DNA of 6,949 nt from Thiorhodovibrio sp. (GCA_007128075.1 SKYD01000174.1:1-6949), one strand, 5' to 3'; shown: positions 1 through 6,688, numbered from the stretch's first letter. The notes: generated from the sequence alone by a model not told the origin. Program-made: numbers and translations.

Positions 1-1
1 C

Positions 2-487
2 AATCTACGCAGCGTGATGAACGACGGCGACAGCCGGATTTATCCGTTTAAGCTGTTTAACGCGCTGATGTATGAAGACATGGCCAATCAAGGTCCCTTT
101 GGGGCGATGATCCTGCCCTTTGATTATCCGACCTATTATGAAACCGGCAACACCAAAGCCGCAGTGCGCCAAGCCTTGCGCGACCCGATCATCCAGCGGA
201 TGTATCAAACGCCGTTTAAGCTCTATATGATGGATGAGTTCATGGCGTATTTTGGCATTGTCGAAGGCTGGAACACCGAGTATCCGCTGGTGGACGGTGA
301 GTTAGCGCATGTCGAGCCGCACTGGATGCGCCAGATGGGCACGCTGATGGTCAATCACGGTATCCAACGCCAAGGGCGTGACTGTGCTGAGTGTCACACG
401 CCAAATGGCATTTTAGATTATGCCCAACTTGGCTATTCGCCCGAGCGCATTGCCGAACTTGAGCAGATGGAGCTGCCAGCGCGCTAA
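2..487 (+). CDS. C-type cytochrome, 3' end only (multihaem, octahaem tetrathionate reductase-like tail)
   Basis: The open frame continues to the left edge with no stop, so the gene is cut by the window. The GTG at 14 is internal and should not be taken as a start. About 161 residues are visible. They contain one haem-attachment motif, CAECH, encoded at 383-397, with the flanks GRD and TPNGILDYAQLGYSPER. Such haem proteins are exported and act in the periplasm. The late single CxxCH followed by a G-x-LD-x3-LGY segment, the PFKLF stretch near the left edge and the HG shortly before the haem site resemble the C-terminal parts of multihaem cytochromes of the octahaem tetrathionate reductase type. 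This is a family impression, and the number of haems upstream is unknown. Its stop is one base before the lspA start, suggesting co-transcription. No membrane segment is visible at the C-terminus. The haem site is certain; the specific family is not. Confidence 0.7.
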   Translation, partial: NLRSVMNDGDSRIYPFKLFNALMYEDMANQGPFGAMILPFDYPTYYETGNTKAAVRQALRDPIIQRMYQTPFKLYMMDEFMAYFGIVEGWNTEYPLVDGELAHVEPHWMRQMGTLMVNHGIQRQGRDCAECHTPNGILDYAQLGYSPERIAELEQMELPAR

Positions 488-488
488 A

Positions 489-965
489 ATGAACCAACAA
501 ATCCATTGGCTGGGGTTGTCGCTGGCGATTGTGGTGCTTGATCAGCTCACCAAAGTGCTGGCAGTTGCGGGGCTTACGCTCTATGAGCCAGTGCCGCTGT
601 TGCCGTTGCTCAACCTCACCCTCATGTATAACACTGGGGCAGCGTTTAGCTTTCTTGCCGATGCTGGCGGCTGGCAACGCTGGGTTTTATCCGGTTTTGC
701 GCTGCTGGTCACTGCGGTGCTGATTTATTGGCTGCTGCGCACGCCGCGTCAGGCGTGGTGGCTGGCTGCTGCGTTGGCGTTGGTGATTGGCGGCGCCTTA
801 GGCAATTTGATTGATCGAGTGATTTATGGATATGTGATTGACTTTATTGACTTTTATATCGGAACCTGGCATTGGCCAGCGTTTAATATTGCCGATAGCG
901 CGATCACCATTGGGGTGATTCTATTACTCTTTGATTCGTTACGCTCTTCTACGATTGATTCATGA
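489..965 (+). CDS. lspA: Lipoprotein signal peptidase (signal peptidase II)
   Basis: Inner-membrane aspartic protease that removes the signal peptide from diacylglyceryl-modified prolipoproteins. The 158-residue product has the normal family length and four hydrophobic segments, roughly residues 5-25, 66-85, 92-106 and 135-152. Family signatures are present: LDQLTK near residue 17, the NTGAAFSFLA block at 48-57, GGALGNLIDR at 101-110, and the two catalytic aspartates, D118 in VIDFIDF and D136 in FNIADS. These match E. coli D123 and D141. The ATG at 489 was chosen because the protein then begins like known LspA. An in-frame ATG at 420 would add 23 polar residues and lie inside the cytochrome gene. 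No good Shine-Dalgarno sits close to 489, and a GGAG lies too far upstream, so translation probably depends on coupling to the cytochrome stop one base before. The stop overlaps the rimK start (ATGA). lspA usually follows ileS, so this neighbourhood is uncommon. Confidence 0.96.
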   Translation: MNQQIHWLGLSLAIVVLDQLTKVLAVAGLTLYEPVPLLPLLNLTLMYNTGAAFSFLADAGGWQRWVLSGFALLVTAVLIYWLLRTPRQAWWLAAALALVIGGALGNLIDRVIYGYVIDFIDFYIGTWHWPAFNIADSAITIGVILLLFDSLRSSTIDS

Positions 966-1867
966 AAATTGCGATTCTTTCACGCAACAGCCATCTTTAT
1001 TCCACCCGTCGCTTGGTCGAGGCCGCTCGTGACCGTGGCCATGAGCCACGGGTCATTGATGTGTTGCGGTGCTACATGAATGTCACTTCGCACGCGCCGT
1101 CGATTCACTATAAAGGCGAATCGCTCACTGGCTTTGATGCAGTGATTCCACGCATCGGAGCTTCTGTGACCTTTTATGGCACAGCAGTGTTGCGCCAATT
1201 TGAGATGATGGGAGTCTATCCACTCAACGAATCGGTGGCGATTACTCGCGCCCGTGATAAATTGCGCTCGCTGCAATTGCTCTCGCGCAAGGGCATTGGG
1301 CTGCCGATCACCGGCTTTGCTCATGCTCCGGATGATGTCGATGACCTAATCAAAATGGTTGGCGGTCCACCGCTAGTGATTAAGTTGTTGGAAGGAACCC
1401 AAGGCATTGGTGTGGTGTTGGCTGAAACCCAACAGGCTGCTGAGAGTGTGATCGAGGCCTTTATGGGGCTGCAAGTCAACATTTTGGTGCAAGAATACAT
1501 CAAAGAGGCGCAGGGGGCGGATATCCGCTGTTTTGTAATCGGCGACAAGGTGGTTGCAGCAATGAAGCGTCAGGCCAAGCCAGGCGAATTTCGCTCCAAT
1601 CTGCATCGCGGTGGGACGGCGAATCTGATCCGCATCACCCCGGAAGAGCGCTCCACGGCGGTGCGCGCTGCCAAGATCGTCGGGCTGAATGTCGCTGGGG
1701 TTGATGTGCTGCGCTCCAATCATGGGCCGGTGGTGATGGAGGTCAACTCCTCGCCAGGGCTGGAGGGCATTGAGGCGGCGACCTCTAAAGATATTGCCGG
1801 GCAGATGATTGATTTTCTTACCAAAGATGCGGTGACCGGAAAGACGCGCACCCGTGGCAAAGGATAG
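962..1867 (+). CDS. rimK: Ribosomal protein S6 modification protein, ATP-grasp glutamate ligase
   Basis: Cytoplasmic ATP-grasp ligase that adds glutamates to the C-terminus of ribosomal protein S6. E. coli RimK also makes free poly-alpha-glutamate. The 301-residue product aligns end to end with the 300-residue E. coli protein as I recall it. It begins MKIAILSR and has SIHYKG at 47-52, the VIPRIG block at 61-66, FYGTA at 71-75, YPLNE at 86-90 and RARDKLRS at 96-103. The ATP-binding lysine K141 is followed by LLEGTQGIGVVLAET. VQEYIKEAQG lies at 176-185 and RSNLHRGG at 211-218. The metal-binding acidic residues D248, E260 and N262 (MEVNSSPGLEG) are present. No key residue is missing, so the enzyme should be active. 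The start ATG overlaps the lspA stop by four bases, typical of translational coupling. The 3' end overlaps the next gene. The lysine- and arginine-rich tail after residue 287 differs from E. coli. Confidence 0.97.
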   Translation: MKIAILSRNSHLYSTRRLVEAARDRGHEPRVIDVLRCYMNVTSHAPSIHYKGESLTGFDAVIPRIGASVTFYGTAVLRQFEMMGVYPLNESVAITRARDKLRSLQLLSRKGIGLPITGFAHAPDDVDDLIKMVGGPPLVIKLLEGTQGIGVVLAETQQAAESVIEAFMGLQVNILVQEYIKEAQGADIRCFVIGDKVVAAMKRQAKPGEFRSNLHRGGTANLIRITPEERSTAVRAAKIVGLNVAGVDVLRSNHGPVVMEVNSSPGLEGIEAATSKDIAGQMIDFLTKDAVTGKTRTRGKG

Positions 1868-2918
1868 TGCGTTGCGCCAGCCGCCGTTGGTGATTGCTGG
1901 TCAGTCGATCACACCGGGGCGACGCACACGCATTGATGTGCCGTTGCCGAGCTTGTTCACCCAAACCCCGGTGTTTTTGCCAGTGCATGTACTCCATGGT
2001 CGCCGCCCGGGACCACGGCTGTTTGTGGTGGCAGCGATCCATGGCGATGAAATCAACGGCATCGAGATTGTCCGTCGCCTGCTGACCACGCCCATTTTAC
2101 ACAATCTGCGCGGCTCGTTGCTGGCAGTGCCCGTGGTTAATGTGTATGGGTTTGTGCGGCATTCGCGCTATCTGCCAGATCGCCGTGACCTCAATCGCAG
2201 CTTTCCTGGCTCAGAAAGCGGCTCACTGGCAGCTCGGCTAGCGGCAACTTTGCTACACGAAGTGGTAAAGGACAGTGATTTAGGGATTGATTTACACACT
2301 GGTGCTGCCCATCGTGAAAACTTGCCGCAGATTCGCGCCGCCCTAGATGAGATCGGGGTGCAGACGCTCGCGCAGGTGTTTGGGGCGCCAGTGGTCATCA
2401 ACTCTGAGGTGCGCGATGGCTCACTGCGCGGCGAAGCAGCCGCTCTTGGGGTGCCAGTCTTGGTGTATGAAGCGGGTGAGGCACTGCGTTTTAACGAGCT
2501 ATCGATTCGTGCGGGGCTGCGCGGGATTTTGGCGGTGATGCGTCATCTGGGAATGATTCGCAGCAGCGGGCGTGGCGAGCGCCGCTTACCGTCTCGCCAG
2601 CCAGCCATTGCCCGTGCCACAGGCTGGGCGCGTGCGCAGCGCAGTGGGGTGTTGCGCTTTGTGCAGCCCTTGGGGGCGCAGGTCGAACTCGGTCAGCAAC
2701 TCGCCACCATCGGCGACCCCTTCGGCAGCGAAGAGGAGCCAGTGTTATCACCTGCAACAGGCATCATCATCGGTCGCGCCAATTTGCCGCTAGTCACTGA
2801 AGGCGAGGCGTTGTTTCACATCGCTCGCTTTGGACAAACCGATGTCGCTGCCGAGACCGTCGAGCGTTTTCAACATCAATTGTTTGATGAGCCAACGCAG
2901 ACAGTAGATTTTAATTAA
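1854..2918 (+). CDS. Zinc-dependent succinylglutamate desuccinylase/aspartoacylase family protein
   Basis: Member of the AstE/aspartoacylase branch of the M14 metallohydrolases, which cleave N-acyl amino acids. Numbered from the GTG at 1854, the 354-residue protein shows the zinc ligands H63 and E66 in AIHGDE, and H148 in IDLHTG. The substrate-binding segment DRRDLNRSFPG lies at 109-119, and the probable catalytic E206 lies in LVYEAGE. Residues about 255-325 look like the small all-beta (barrel-sandwich) C-terminal domain common in these proteins, with SPATGIIIG at 299-307. All metal and catalytic residues are present. The gene overlaps the end of rimK by 14 bases and is likely in the same operon. 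The start is uncertain: a TTG at 1872 has a better spaced AAGGA and would shorten the protein by six residues. Substrate cannot be read from the sequence. AstE itself belongs to arginine catabolism, and no other ast gene is in this window. A role with RimK products is inference. Confidence 0.9.
   Translation: MAKDSALRQPPLVIAGQSITPGRRTRIDVPLPSLFTQTPVFLPVHVLHGRRPGPRLFVVAAIHGDEINGIEIVRRLLTTPILHNLRGSLLAVPVVNVYGFVRHSRYLPDRRDLNRSFPGSESGSLAARLAATLLHEVVKDSDLGIDLHTGAAHRENLPQIRAALDEIGVQTLAQVFGAPVVINSEVRDGSLRGEAAALGVPVLVYEAGEALRFNELSIRAGLRGILAVMRHLGMIRSSGRGERRLPSRQPAIARATGWARAQRSGVLRFVQPLGAQVELGQQLATIGDPFGSEEEPVLSPATGIIIGRANLPLVTEGEALFHIARFGQTDVAAETVERFQHQLFDEPTQTVDFN
1860..1864 (+). promoter_or_regulatory. 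Possible ribosome binding site that would select a TTG start for the aspartoacylase-family gene
   Basis: AAGGA lies seven bases before an in-frame TTG at 1872, ideal spacing for a Shine-Dalgarno. It overlaps the rimK stop codon. The GTG at 1854 has only a GGAA about 13 bases upstream. Either start gives an intact enzyme, since the added residues precede the conserved core. Confidence 0.4.
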
Positions 2919-2948
2919 CTTATCGCGCACACTGCCAGCAGCCGCTGA

Positions 2949-4712
2949 TTAATAGTCAAAATTCCATGTCACCCCGCGCTGTGGATCGATGCCAATCTCA
3001 CGCTGGCGGCGTTGTTGATTGGTGGTGACATTGTGTCCGCGAATCACTGCATACGCCCGTTGACTAAGCCACGCCTCGCGCTCGCCAAGCCCCGGCAGGT
3101 TAATCCGTCGCTGAGCACGCGCCAGCAGTGCCAAAAACTCGCGGCGGGGCGCGGCATCCTCGTCGAGCATCATCGCCAACGGCTGATGGCACAACCAAAA
3201 TAGTCGGCAGTGATAACACTCTAGCCCCAAGCGCACCAAAGCCCGCGCCCCGCTGCTGCTCAAACTTGTCGCCAACACCAGCGAGCGATCAGGGTAGCGC
3301 GCCCTCAGCCGTGCCAACGCCTGCCCGAAGAACCGCAGTGCGCGCCGTCCATGCAGTCTCGCCAATTCGTCATCAATCATTCCCACAATGAGCATACGGC
3401 TGATACCCAATCCAGTGCGCGCCAATAAGGTGGGCACCAGCCGCACCGCGAAGCGATCAAGGTCTTTCATCGCCGCCGACAAGGCATCATAGGGTACCAA
3501 CTGAGGATGATGTTTTAAGGCATTGTCGCGCACGGGGGCAAATTTCCAGCCATCGAGTTGACGATCAGTCGCCCAGCGTTGATGCTCAACCCGCGCCAAT
3601 CGCTCGATCTCAGCACTGGTAAAACGAAAATGCTCAATCTGCTCTTCTGGCACTGCGACACAATCAGTTAAAGCCAATTTTGCCCACACATGATCGGCTT
3701 GTTGACGATTGGCTTGGCGATAGGATTCATCGAGTGCGATCCATTCACGCCCTGCTGACTCCTGCTGGGGATCGCGTCCTTGGGCGGCGATGGTGTCGCA
3801 ATAGTGGGCATGAATGGTTTGTGCTAAATGGTCATGGCGACGACGCAGCAGATGCTGCGGATGCAGGCTGTCATCAGGATAAACAAAAGGAATCCGCTGA
3901 CCATCCCAATCGGTGTTTTGGTCACTGCGCTGCTCGGCACTGACCTTGACGACAATTGGTGTGGCATAGCTGTGTTGTTGCGGCAACAGCCGCTGCAAGT
4001 GTGCGGCAAAGCCCAGTGCTTCGCGGGGTGGATCAAGACACACCAATGCCAAGGTGATCGGCGCAGTGGGTGCCAAGCGCAGCGTGGTCAGTGGCGCAAA
4101 CACTAACTGCGCACTATTATCGGCATAGGGATAGCAGGCGTTGATCCTAGCACACAGTGCCTTGGGGTCAGCCGCCAGCAAGGTCAGCATCAACGGCGCA
4201 TCACGATAACAGCCTAGACCGATGAGCTGGGCCCATAATGCTGGTGCTGGCGGCGCATCACCGGCGATGAGCACATGCAGCGGCTGATCAAACAGCGGAT
4301 CCAGCCCCCAATGCAGCGGCCAGCGTTGCAACAATGTCCGTGCGGCATCCTGGCTGAGGTTGCGGGTTTCAATCTGTACCAACGCTGTATCGCGATCAGT
4401 GCCCGGCGGCGGTGGCGATTGATCATAGAGCCACAGCACCTGCAATGCCCCGCCATGCGCTGAACGCTGATTGGCATAGCACAGCAGTTGGCTTAATCGA
4501 GCGGCAACCTGGGGTGGATCAAGCAACAGCAGCCGATTGACCTGATGAGGACGGCTGAGTAATCTGTCCAGATTTTCAAAAACATAAGGATTCAGCCCAC
4601 TGGCGTACAATTCTCGCAACGCTGGAGCCAGCAACGCCGCTCGCCCATGCACCGCCAACGGGACGGAACGAGCGCGGAGCCGATACCATAGCTTAGCGAA
4701 TCTAGTTTTCAT
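2949..4712 (-). CDS. RyR domain protein with Rossmann-like N-terminal and SLOG-like C-terminal segments
   Basis: The function is not known; a sensor or conflict-system role is possible. The 587-residue product has no signal peptide and no clear membrane helix, so it is probably cytosolic. Residues about 15-135 and 143-260 look like two Rossmann-type alpha/beta units. The second begins LHVLIAGDAPPAPALWAQL, resembling the TrkA-N (NAD-binding) start, but the GxGxxG motif is not kept. Residues about 365-432 form a convincing RyR domain: the IERLARVEHQRW helix, LDGWKFAPVRDNALKHHP and LVPYDALSAAMKDLDR. Residues about 437-560 (LIVGM, ALARLRARYP, LVLATSLSSSGARALVRLGL, FLALLARAQRRINLP, REAWLSQRAY) follow the pattern of a SLOG fold, again with altered signature residues. 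The start at 4712 (MKTRF) lies downstream of an extended -10 candidate; ATGs at 4730 and 4763 are alternatives. No clear Shine-Dalgarno is seen. Prokaryotic RyR domains are reported with TrkA-N and nucleotide-signal modules, but their ligand here is unknown. It is convergent with the rimK operon and divergent from acuI. Confidence 0.75.
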   Translation of the reverse strand: MKTRFAKLWYRLRARSVPLAVHGRAALLAPALRELYASGLNPYVFENLDRLLSRPHQVNRLLLLDPPQVAARLSQLLCYANQRSAHGGALQVLWLYDQSPPPPGTDRDTALVQIETRNLSQDAARTLLQRWPLHWGLDPLFDQPLHVLIAGDAPPAPALWAQLIGLGCYRDAPLMLTLLAADPKALCARINACYPYADNSAQLVFAPLTTLRLAPTAPITLALVCLDPPREALGFAAHLQRLLPQQHSYATPIVVKVSAEQRSDQNTDWDGQRIPFVYPDDSLHPQHLLRRRHDHLAQTIHAHYCDTIAAQGRDPQQESAGREWIALDESYRQANRQQADHVWAKLALTDCVAVPEEQIEHFRFTSAEIERLARVEHQRWATDRQLDGWKFAPVRDNALKHHPQLVPYDALSAAMKDLDRFAVRLVPTLLARTGLGISRMLIVGMIDDELARLHGRRALRFFGQALARLRARYPDRSLVLATSLSSSGARALVRLGLECYHCRLFWLCHQPLAMMLDEDAAPRREFLALLARAQRRINLPGLGEREAWLSQRAYAVIRGHNVTTNQQRRQREIGIDPQRGVTWNFDY

Positions 4713-4729
4713 AAAGTTTGCACGAACCA

Positions 4730-4748
4730 TCAGTTCATCAACAACTGA
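4730..4748. repeat. Short inverted repeat in the divergent intergenic region
   Basis: TCAGTT at 4730-4735 and AACTGA at 4743-4748 form a perfect 6-base inverted repeat with a 7-base spacer. It lies just before the chosen start of the RyR gene and covers the transcription start expected from the extended -10 next to it. It could be a small operator or a 5' leader hairpin. A repeat this short can also arise by chance. Confidence 0.35.
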
Positions 4749-4757
4749 ATGATAACA
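4749..4757 (-). promoter_or_regulatory. Candidate extended -10 promoter for the RyR gene
   Basis: On the minus strand the bases from 4757 down to 4749 read TGTTATCAT, which is a TGn extension followed by a 5/6 match to TATAAT. The -35 region is poor (GGCACA at 18-base spacing), as is common for extended -10 promoters. Transcription would start near 4742, giving a leader of about 30 bases to the ATG at 4712 and excluding the ATG at 4763. Confidence 0.4.
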
Positions 4758-4808
4758 CGCCATCTTGTGCGCTGTGCCCACACCACTGATCAAATTTGGA
4801 TTAAACTT

Positions 4809-5807
4809 ATGACTGAGCCACGCGCCTTGCGTTTGTATTCTGATCAAGCGGGCTATCGTGCTTGCTTGGAGCCACAACCGCGCCCGACACCACAGCCCAA
4901 TGAGGTGCTTATCGAGGTTGACTATTCTAGTGTCAATTATAAAGATGCGCTGGCGGCGACTGGACAGGCCCCGGTGGTGAAAACCTTTCCGCTGATTGGC
5001 GGGATTGATGCTGCGGGCACAGTGATCGAGTCGCGCCACCCTGACTTTCAGCCCGGCATGGCGGTGATTGCCACTGGCTGGGGTTTGGGTTTTGATCACG
5101 ATGGCGGCTATGCGCAATGGCTGTGTGTTCCAGGCGAGTGGTTGCAGCCGGTTCCGGCGGGGATGGAAACGCGCACTGCAATGATTTACGGCACCGCTGG
5201 GCTGACTGCCGCGCTGGCGCTTGAGCGCATGTTCGACAATGGTCAGACCCCAGATTTAGGGCCGATTGTGGTCACCGGAGCCAGTGGCGGCGTTGGCTCG
5301 CTGGCGGTGGCGATGCTCAGCCGACTGGGGTTTGAGGTCGCGGCGGTCTCAGGCAAACCTGCCTGCCATGACTGGCTCAAGACCTTGGGAGCCACACAGA
5401 TTTTAGGGCGCGATGCGTTACCGGGTGGCGAGCGCCCGCTGGAGCGTGCCGTTTGGGGGGGCGCAGTGGATACAGTAGGCGGTGCAGTGCTGGCGCGGCT
5501 GACGCGCACGGTGGTGCCCAATGGCAACATTGCAGCCATTGGGCTGGCAGGCGGCGCGGAGCTCAACACCACGGTGATGCCGTTTATCCTGCGCGGGGTG
5601 AGTCTGTTAGGATGTGACTCGGTGATGATTCCCAATGCACGGCGGGCGCGTCTATGGCAGCATCTTGCCGCTGACTGGCGACCTGAGAATTTAGACCAAT
5701 TGCTTAGCACCACCGTCACCCTCGATGGGTTACTTGAGGTCTTTGCCCCCATGCTCGCCGGCCAACAGCATGGCCGGATCTTGGTCGCCATCAATCAACC
5801 AATGTGA
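4809..5807 (+). CDS. acuI: Acrylyl-CoA reductase (AcuI/YhdH family, NADPH quinone oxidoreductase-like)
   Basis: Cytosolic zinc-independent medium-chain dehydrogenase/reductase. Characterised AcuI/YhdH proteins reduce acryloyl-CoA to propionyl-CoA with NADPH, a step of dimethylsulfoniopropionate and 3-hydroxypropionate use and a defence against toxic acryloyl-CoA. The 332-residue product is near the usual length of about 325. Seen motifs are SSVNYKDALAATG at 40-52, GGIDAAGTV at 64-72, GWGLGFDHDGGYAQW at 90-104, YGTAGLTAALAL at 127-138, the NADPH-binding VTGASGGVGS at 155-164, AVSGK at 179-183 and VDTVGG at 220-225. The ATG at 4809 was chosen because MTEPRALRLY matches the family start. The ATG at 4749 would add 20 unrelated residues and run back into the divergent promoter region. 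A weak TTGGA lies eight bases before the start. adk follows after 24 bases and may be co-transcribed. The family assignment is strong; the physiological substrate here is inferred. Confidence 0.92.
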   Translation: MTEPRALRLYSDQAGYRACLEPQPRPTPQPNEVLIEVDYSSVNYKDALAATGQAPVVKTFPLIGGIDAAGTVIESRHPDFQPGMAVIATGWGLGFDHDGGYAQWLCVPGEWLQPVPAGMETRTAMIYGTAGLTAALALERMFDNGQTPDLGPIVVTGASGGVGSLAVAMLSRLGFEVAAVSGKPACHDWLKTLGATQILGRDALPGGERPLERAVWGGAVDTVGGAVLARLTRTVVPNGNIAAIGLAGGAELNTTVMPFILRGVSLLGCDSVMIPNARRARLWQHLAADWRPENLDQLLSTTVTLDGLLEVFAPMLAGQQHGRILVAINQPM

Positions 5808-5817
5808 AAATAAACCA

Positions 5818-5823
5818 AAGGAG
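5818..5823 (+). promoter_or_regulatory. Strong ribosome binding site of adk
   Basis: AAGGAG lies eight bases before the adk ATG. It is the strongest Shine-Dalgarno in the window, fitting a highly expressed essential gene, and it fixes the start at 5832. Confidence 0.8.
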
Positions 5824-5831
5824 CAATACTG

Positions 5832-6488
5832 ATGCGTATTATTTTGCTAGGCGGTCCAGGAGCGGGAAAAGGAACCCAGGCGAATTTCATCAAAGAACAT
5901 TTCAACATCCCGCAGATTTCAACTGGCGACATGCTGCGTGGTCATGTCAAATCTGGTTCTGAGCTTGGGCAGGCAGCCAAACGGATCATGGATCAGGGCG
6001 GGCTGGTGTCCGATGACATCATCATCGGCATGGTCAAGCAGCGCATTTGCGACGATGATTGCAACCACGGCTTTTTGTTCGACGGCTTTCCGCGCACCCT
6101 CGCCCAGGCCGATGCCCTCAAAGAGGCAAACATTGCCATTGATGCCGTGGTTGAGATCGCGGTCCCGGATGAGGAAATCATCCGCCGCATGTCAGGACGA
6201 CGGGTGCATCTAGCCTCGGGGCGCACCTATCATGTTCAGTTTAATCCACCTAAAGAAGCGGATAAAGATGACCTGACCGGCGAGCCGCTGGTGCAGCGTG
6301 AAGATGACCAAGAAGAAACTGTTCGTGCTCGATTAAAGGTTTATCATGACCAAACCAAACCGCTGGTTGTCTATTACTCGGAGTGGGCGCAACGCGGCGG
6401 CGAGAATGCCCCCCGTTATCTGAAAATTGACGGCGTAGGCGCGGTGGAATCGATTCGTGATCAGATTTTATCTGCACTGGGTGGGTGA
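5832..6488 (+). CDS. adk: Adenylate kinase
   Basis: Cytosolic enzyme that interconverts ATP + AMP and two ADP and sets adenylate balance. The 218-residue product is the long bacterial form (E. coli has 214). The P-loop GGPGAGKGT lies at 7-15 with K13. The AMP-binding region has STGDMLR at 30-36 with R36, and FDGFPRT at 83-89 with R88. The LID domain spans about 122-160, beginning GRRVHLASGRTYH. It has no zinc-binding cysteines, as in other gammaproteobacterial enzymes. R123, R156 and R167 fall at the same positions as the E. coli active-site arginines. No key residue is missing. It follows acuI by 24 bases and may be read from the same transcript, although that short gap could also hold its own promoter. 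The sequence after its stop is decayed mobile material, so adk is the last intact gene of this block. Confidence 0.97.
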   Translation: MRIILLGGPGAGKGTQANFIKEHFNIPQISTGDMLRGHVKSGSELGQAAKRIMDQGGLVSDDIIIGMVKQRICDDDCNHGFLFDGFPRTLAQADALKEANIAIDAVVEIAVPDEEIIRRMSGRRVHLASGRTYHVQFNPPKEADKDDLTGEPLVQREDDQEETVRARLKVYHDQTKPLVVYYSEWAQRGGENAPRYLKIDGVGAVESIRDQILSALGG

Positions 6489-6511
6489 TGGGCAATGCTG
6501 ATACATGATTG

Positions 6512-6688
6512 ATGGACAGCTTGCCAATTTTATCCGTGGTCTTTTTCCTGACCGAGATGGGTAATGAGCCTGTTCGCGAATGGTTGAAGGCATTGGCAGC
6601 CGAAGATCGAAAAATCATTGGCGAGGATGTCAAGTTGGTGCAGTTTCGATGGCCTTTGGGGCTGCCGCTAGTGCCTCACCCGTCCTGA
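6512..6688 (+). pseudogene. Truncated HigB-type (Gp49-like, RelE/ParE superfamily) toxin gene
   Basis: A 58-codon frame too short for standard gene calling encodes MDSLPILSVVFFLTE, then GNEPVREWLKALAAEDRK and IGEDVKLVQFRWPLGLPLV, ending with four unrelated residues and a stop. The GNxPVREWL, AEDRK-IGxD and WPLGxPLV pattern is that of phage-derived Gp49-like HigB toxins, mRNA-cleaving partners of HigA antitoxins. Those are about 100-120 residues long. Here the match stops at L53-V54, before the conserved K-L-x-x-G-LWE-x-R part and the C-terminal strands carrying RNase residues, so the product should be inactive. The break falls at a TA (6669-6670) where IS630-derived sequence begins. No antitoxin gene follows. 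It starts 23 bases after adk with no clear Shine-Dalgarno. Confidence 0.75.

Noticed and set aside
420..488. Upstream ATG for lspA at 420
   Set aside because: It lies inside the cytochrome gene and adds 23 polar residues not found in LspA; the ATG at 489 gives the normal start.
2919..2948. Bidirectional terminator between the convergent genes
   Set aside because: The 30-base gap contains only a 4-base CAGC/GCTG pairing and no T-tract, so no terminator can be supported.
4749..4808. Upstream ATG for acuI at 4749
   Set aside because: The 20 extra residues have no family match and overlap the divergent promoter candidate; MTEPRALRLY at 4809 fits the family.
4713..5117. In-frame extension of the RyR gene to a start at 5117, adding 135 residues
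   Set aside because: The added part lies antisense to the conserved acuI coding sequence, has no domain pattern, and would run through the divergent promoter region.
5243..5794. 183-codon open frame on the minus strand
   Set aside because: It is antisense to acuI, has a biased composition from the opposite strand's codons and no recognisable domain.
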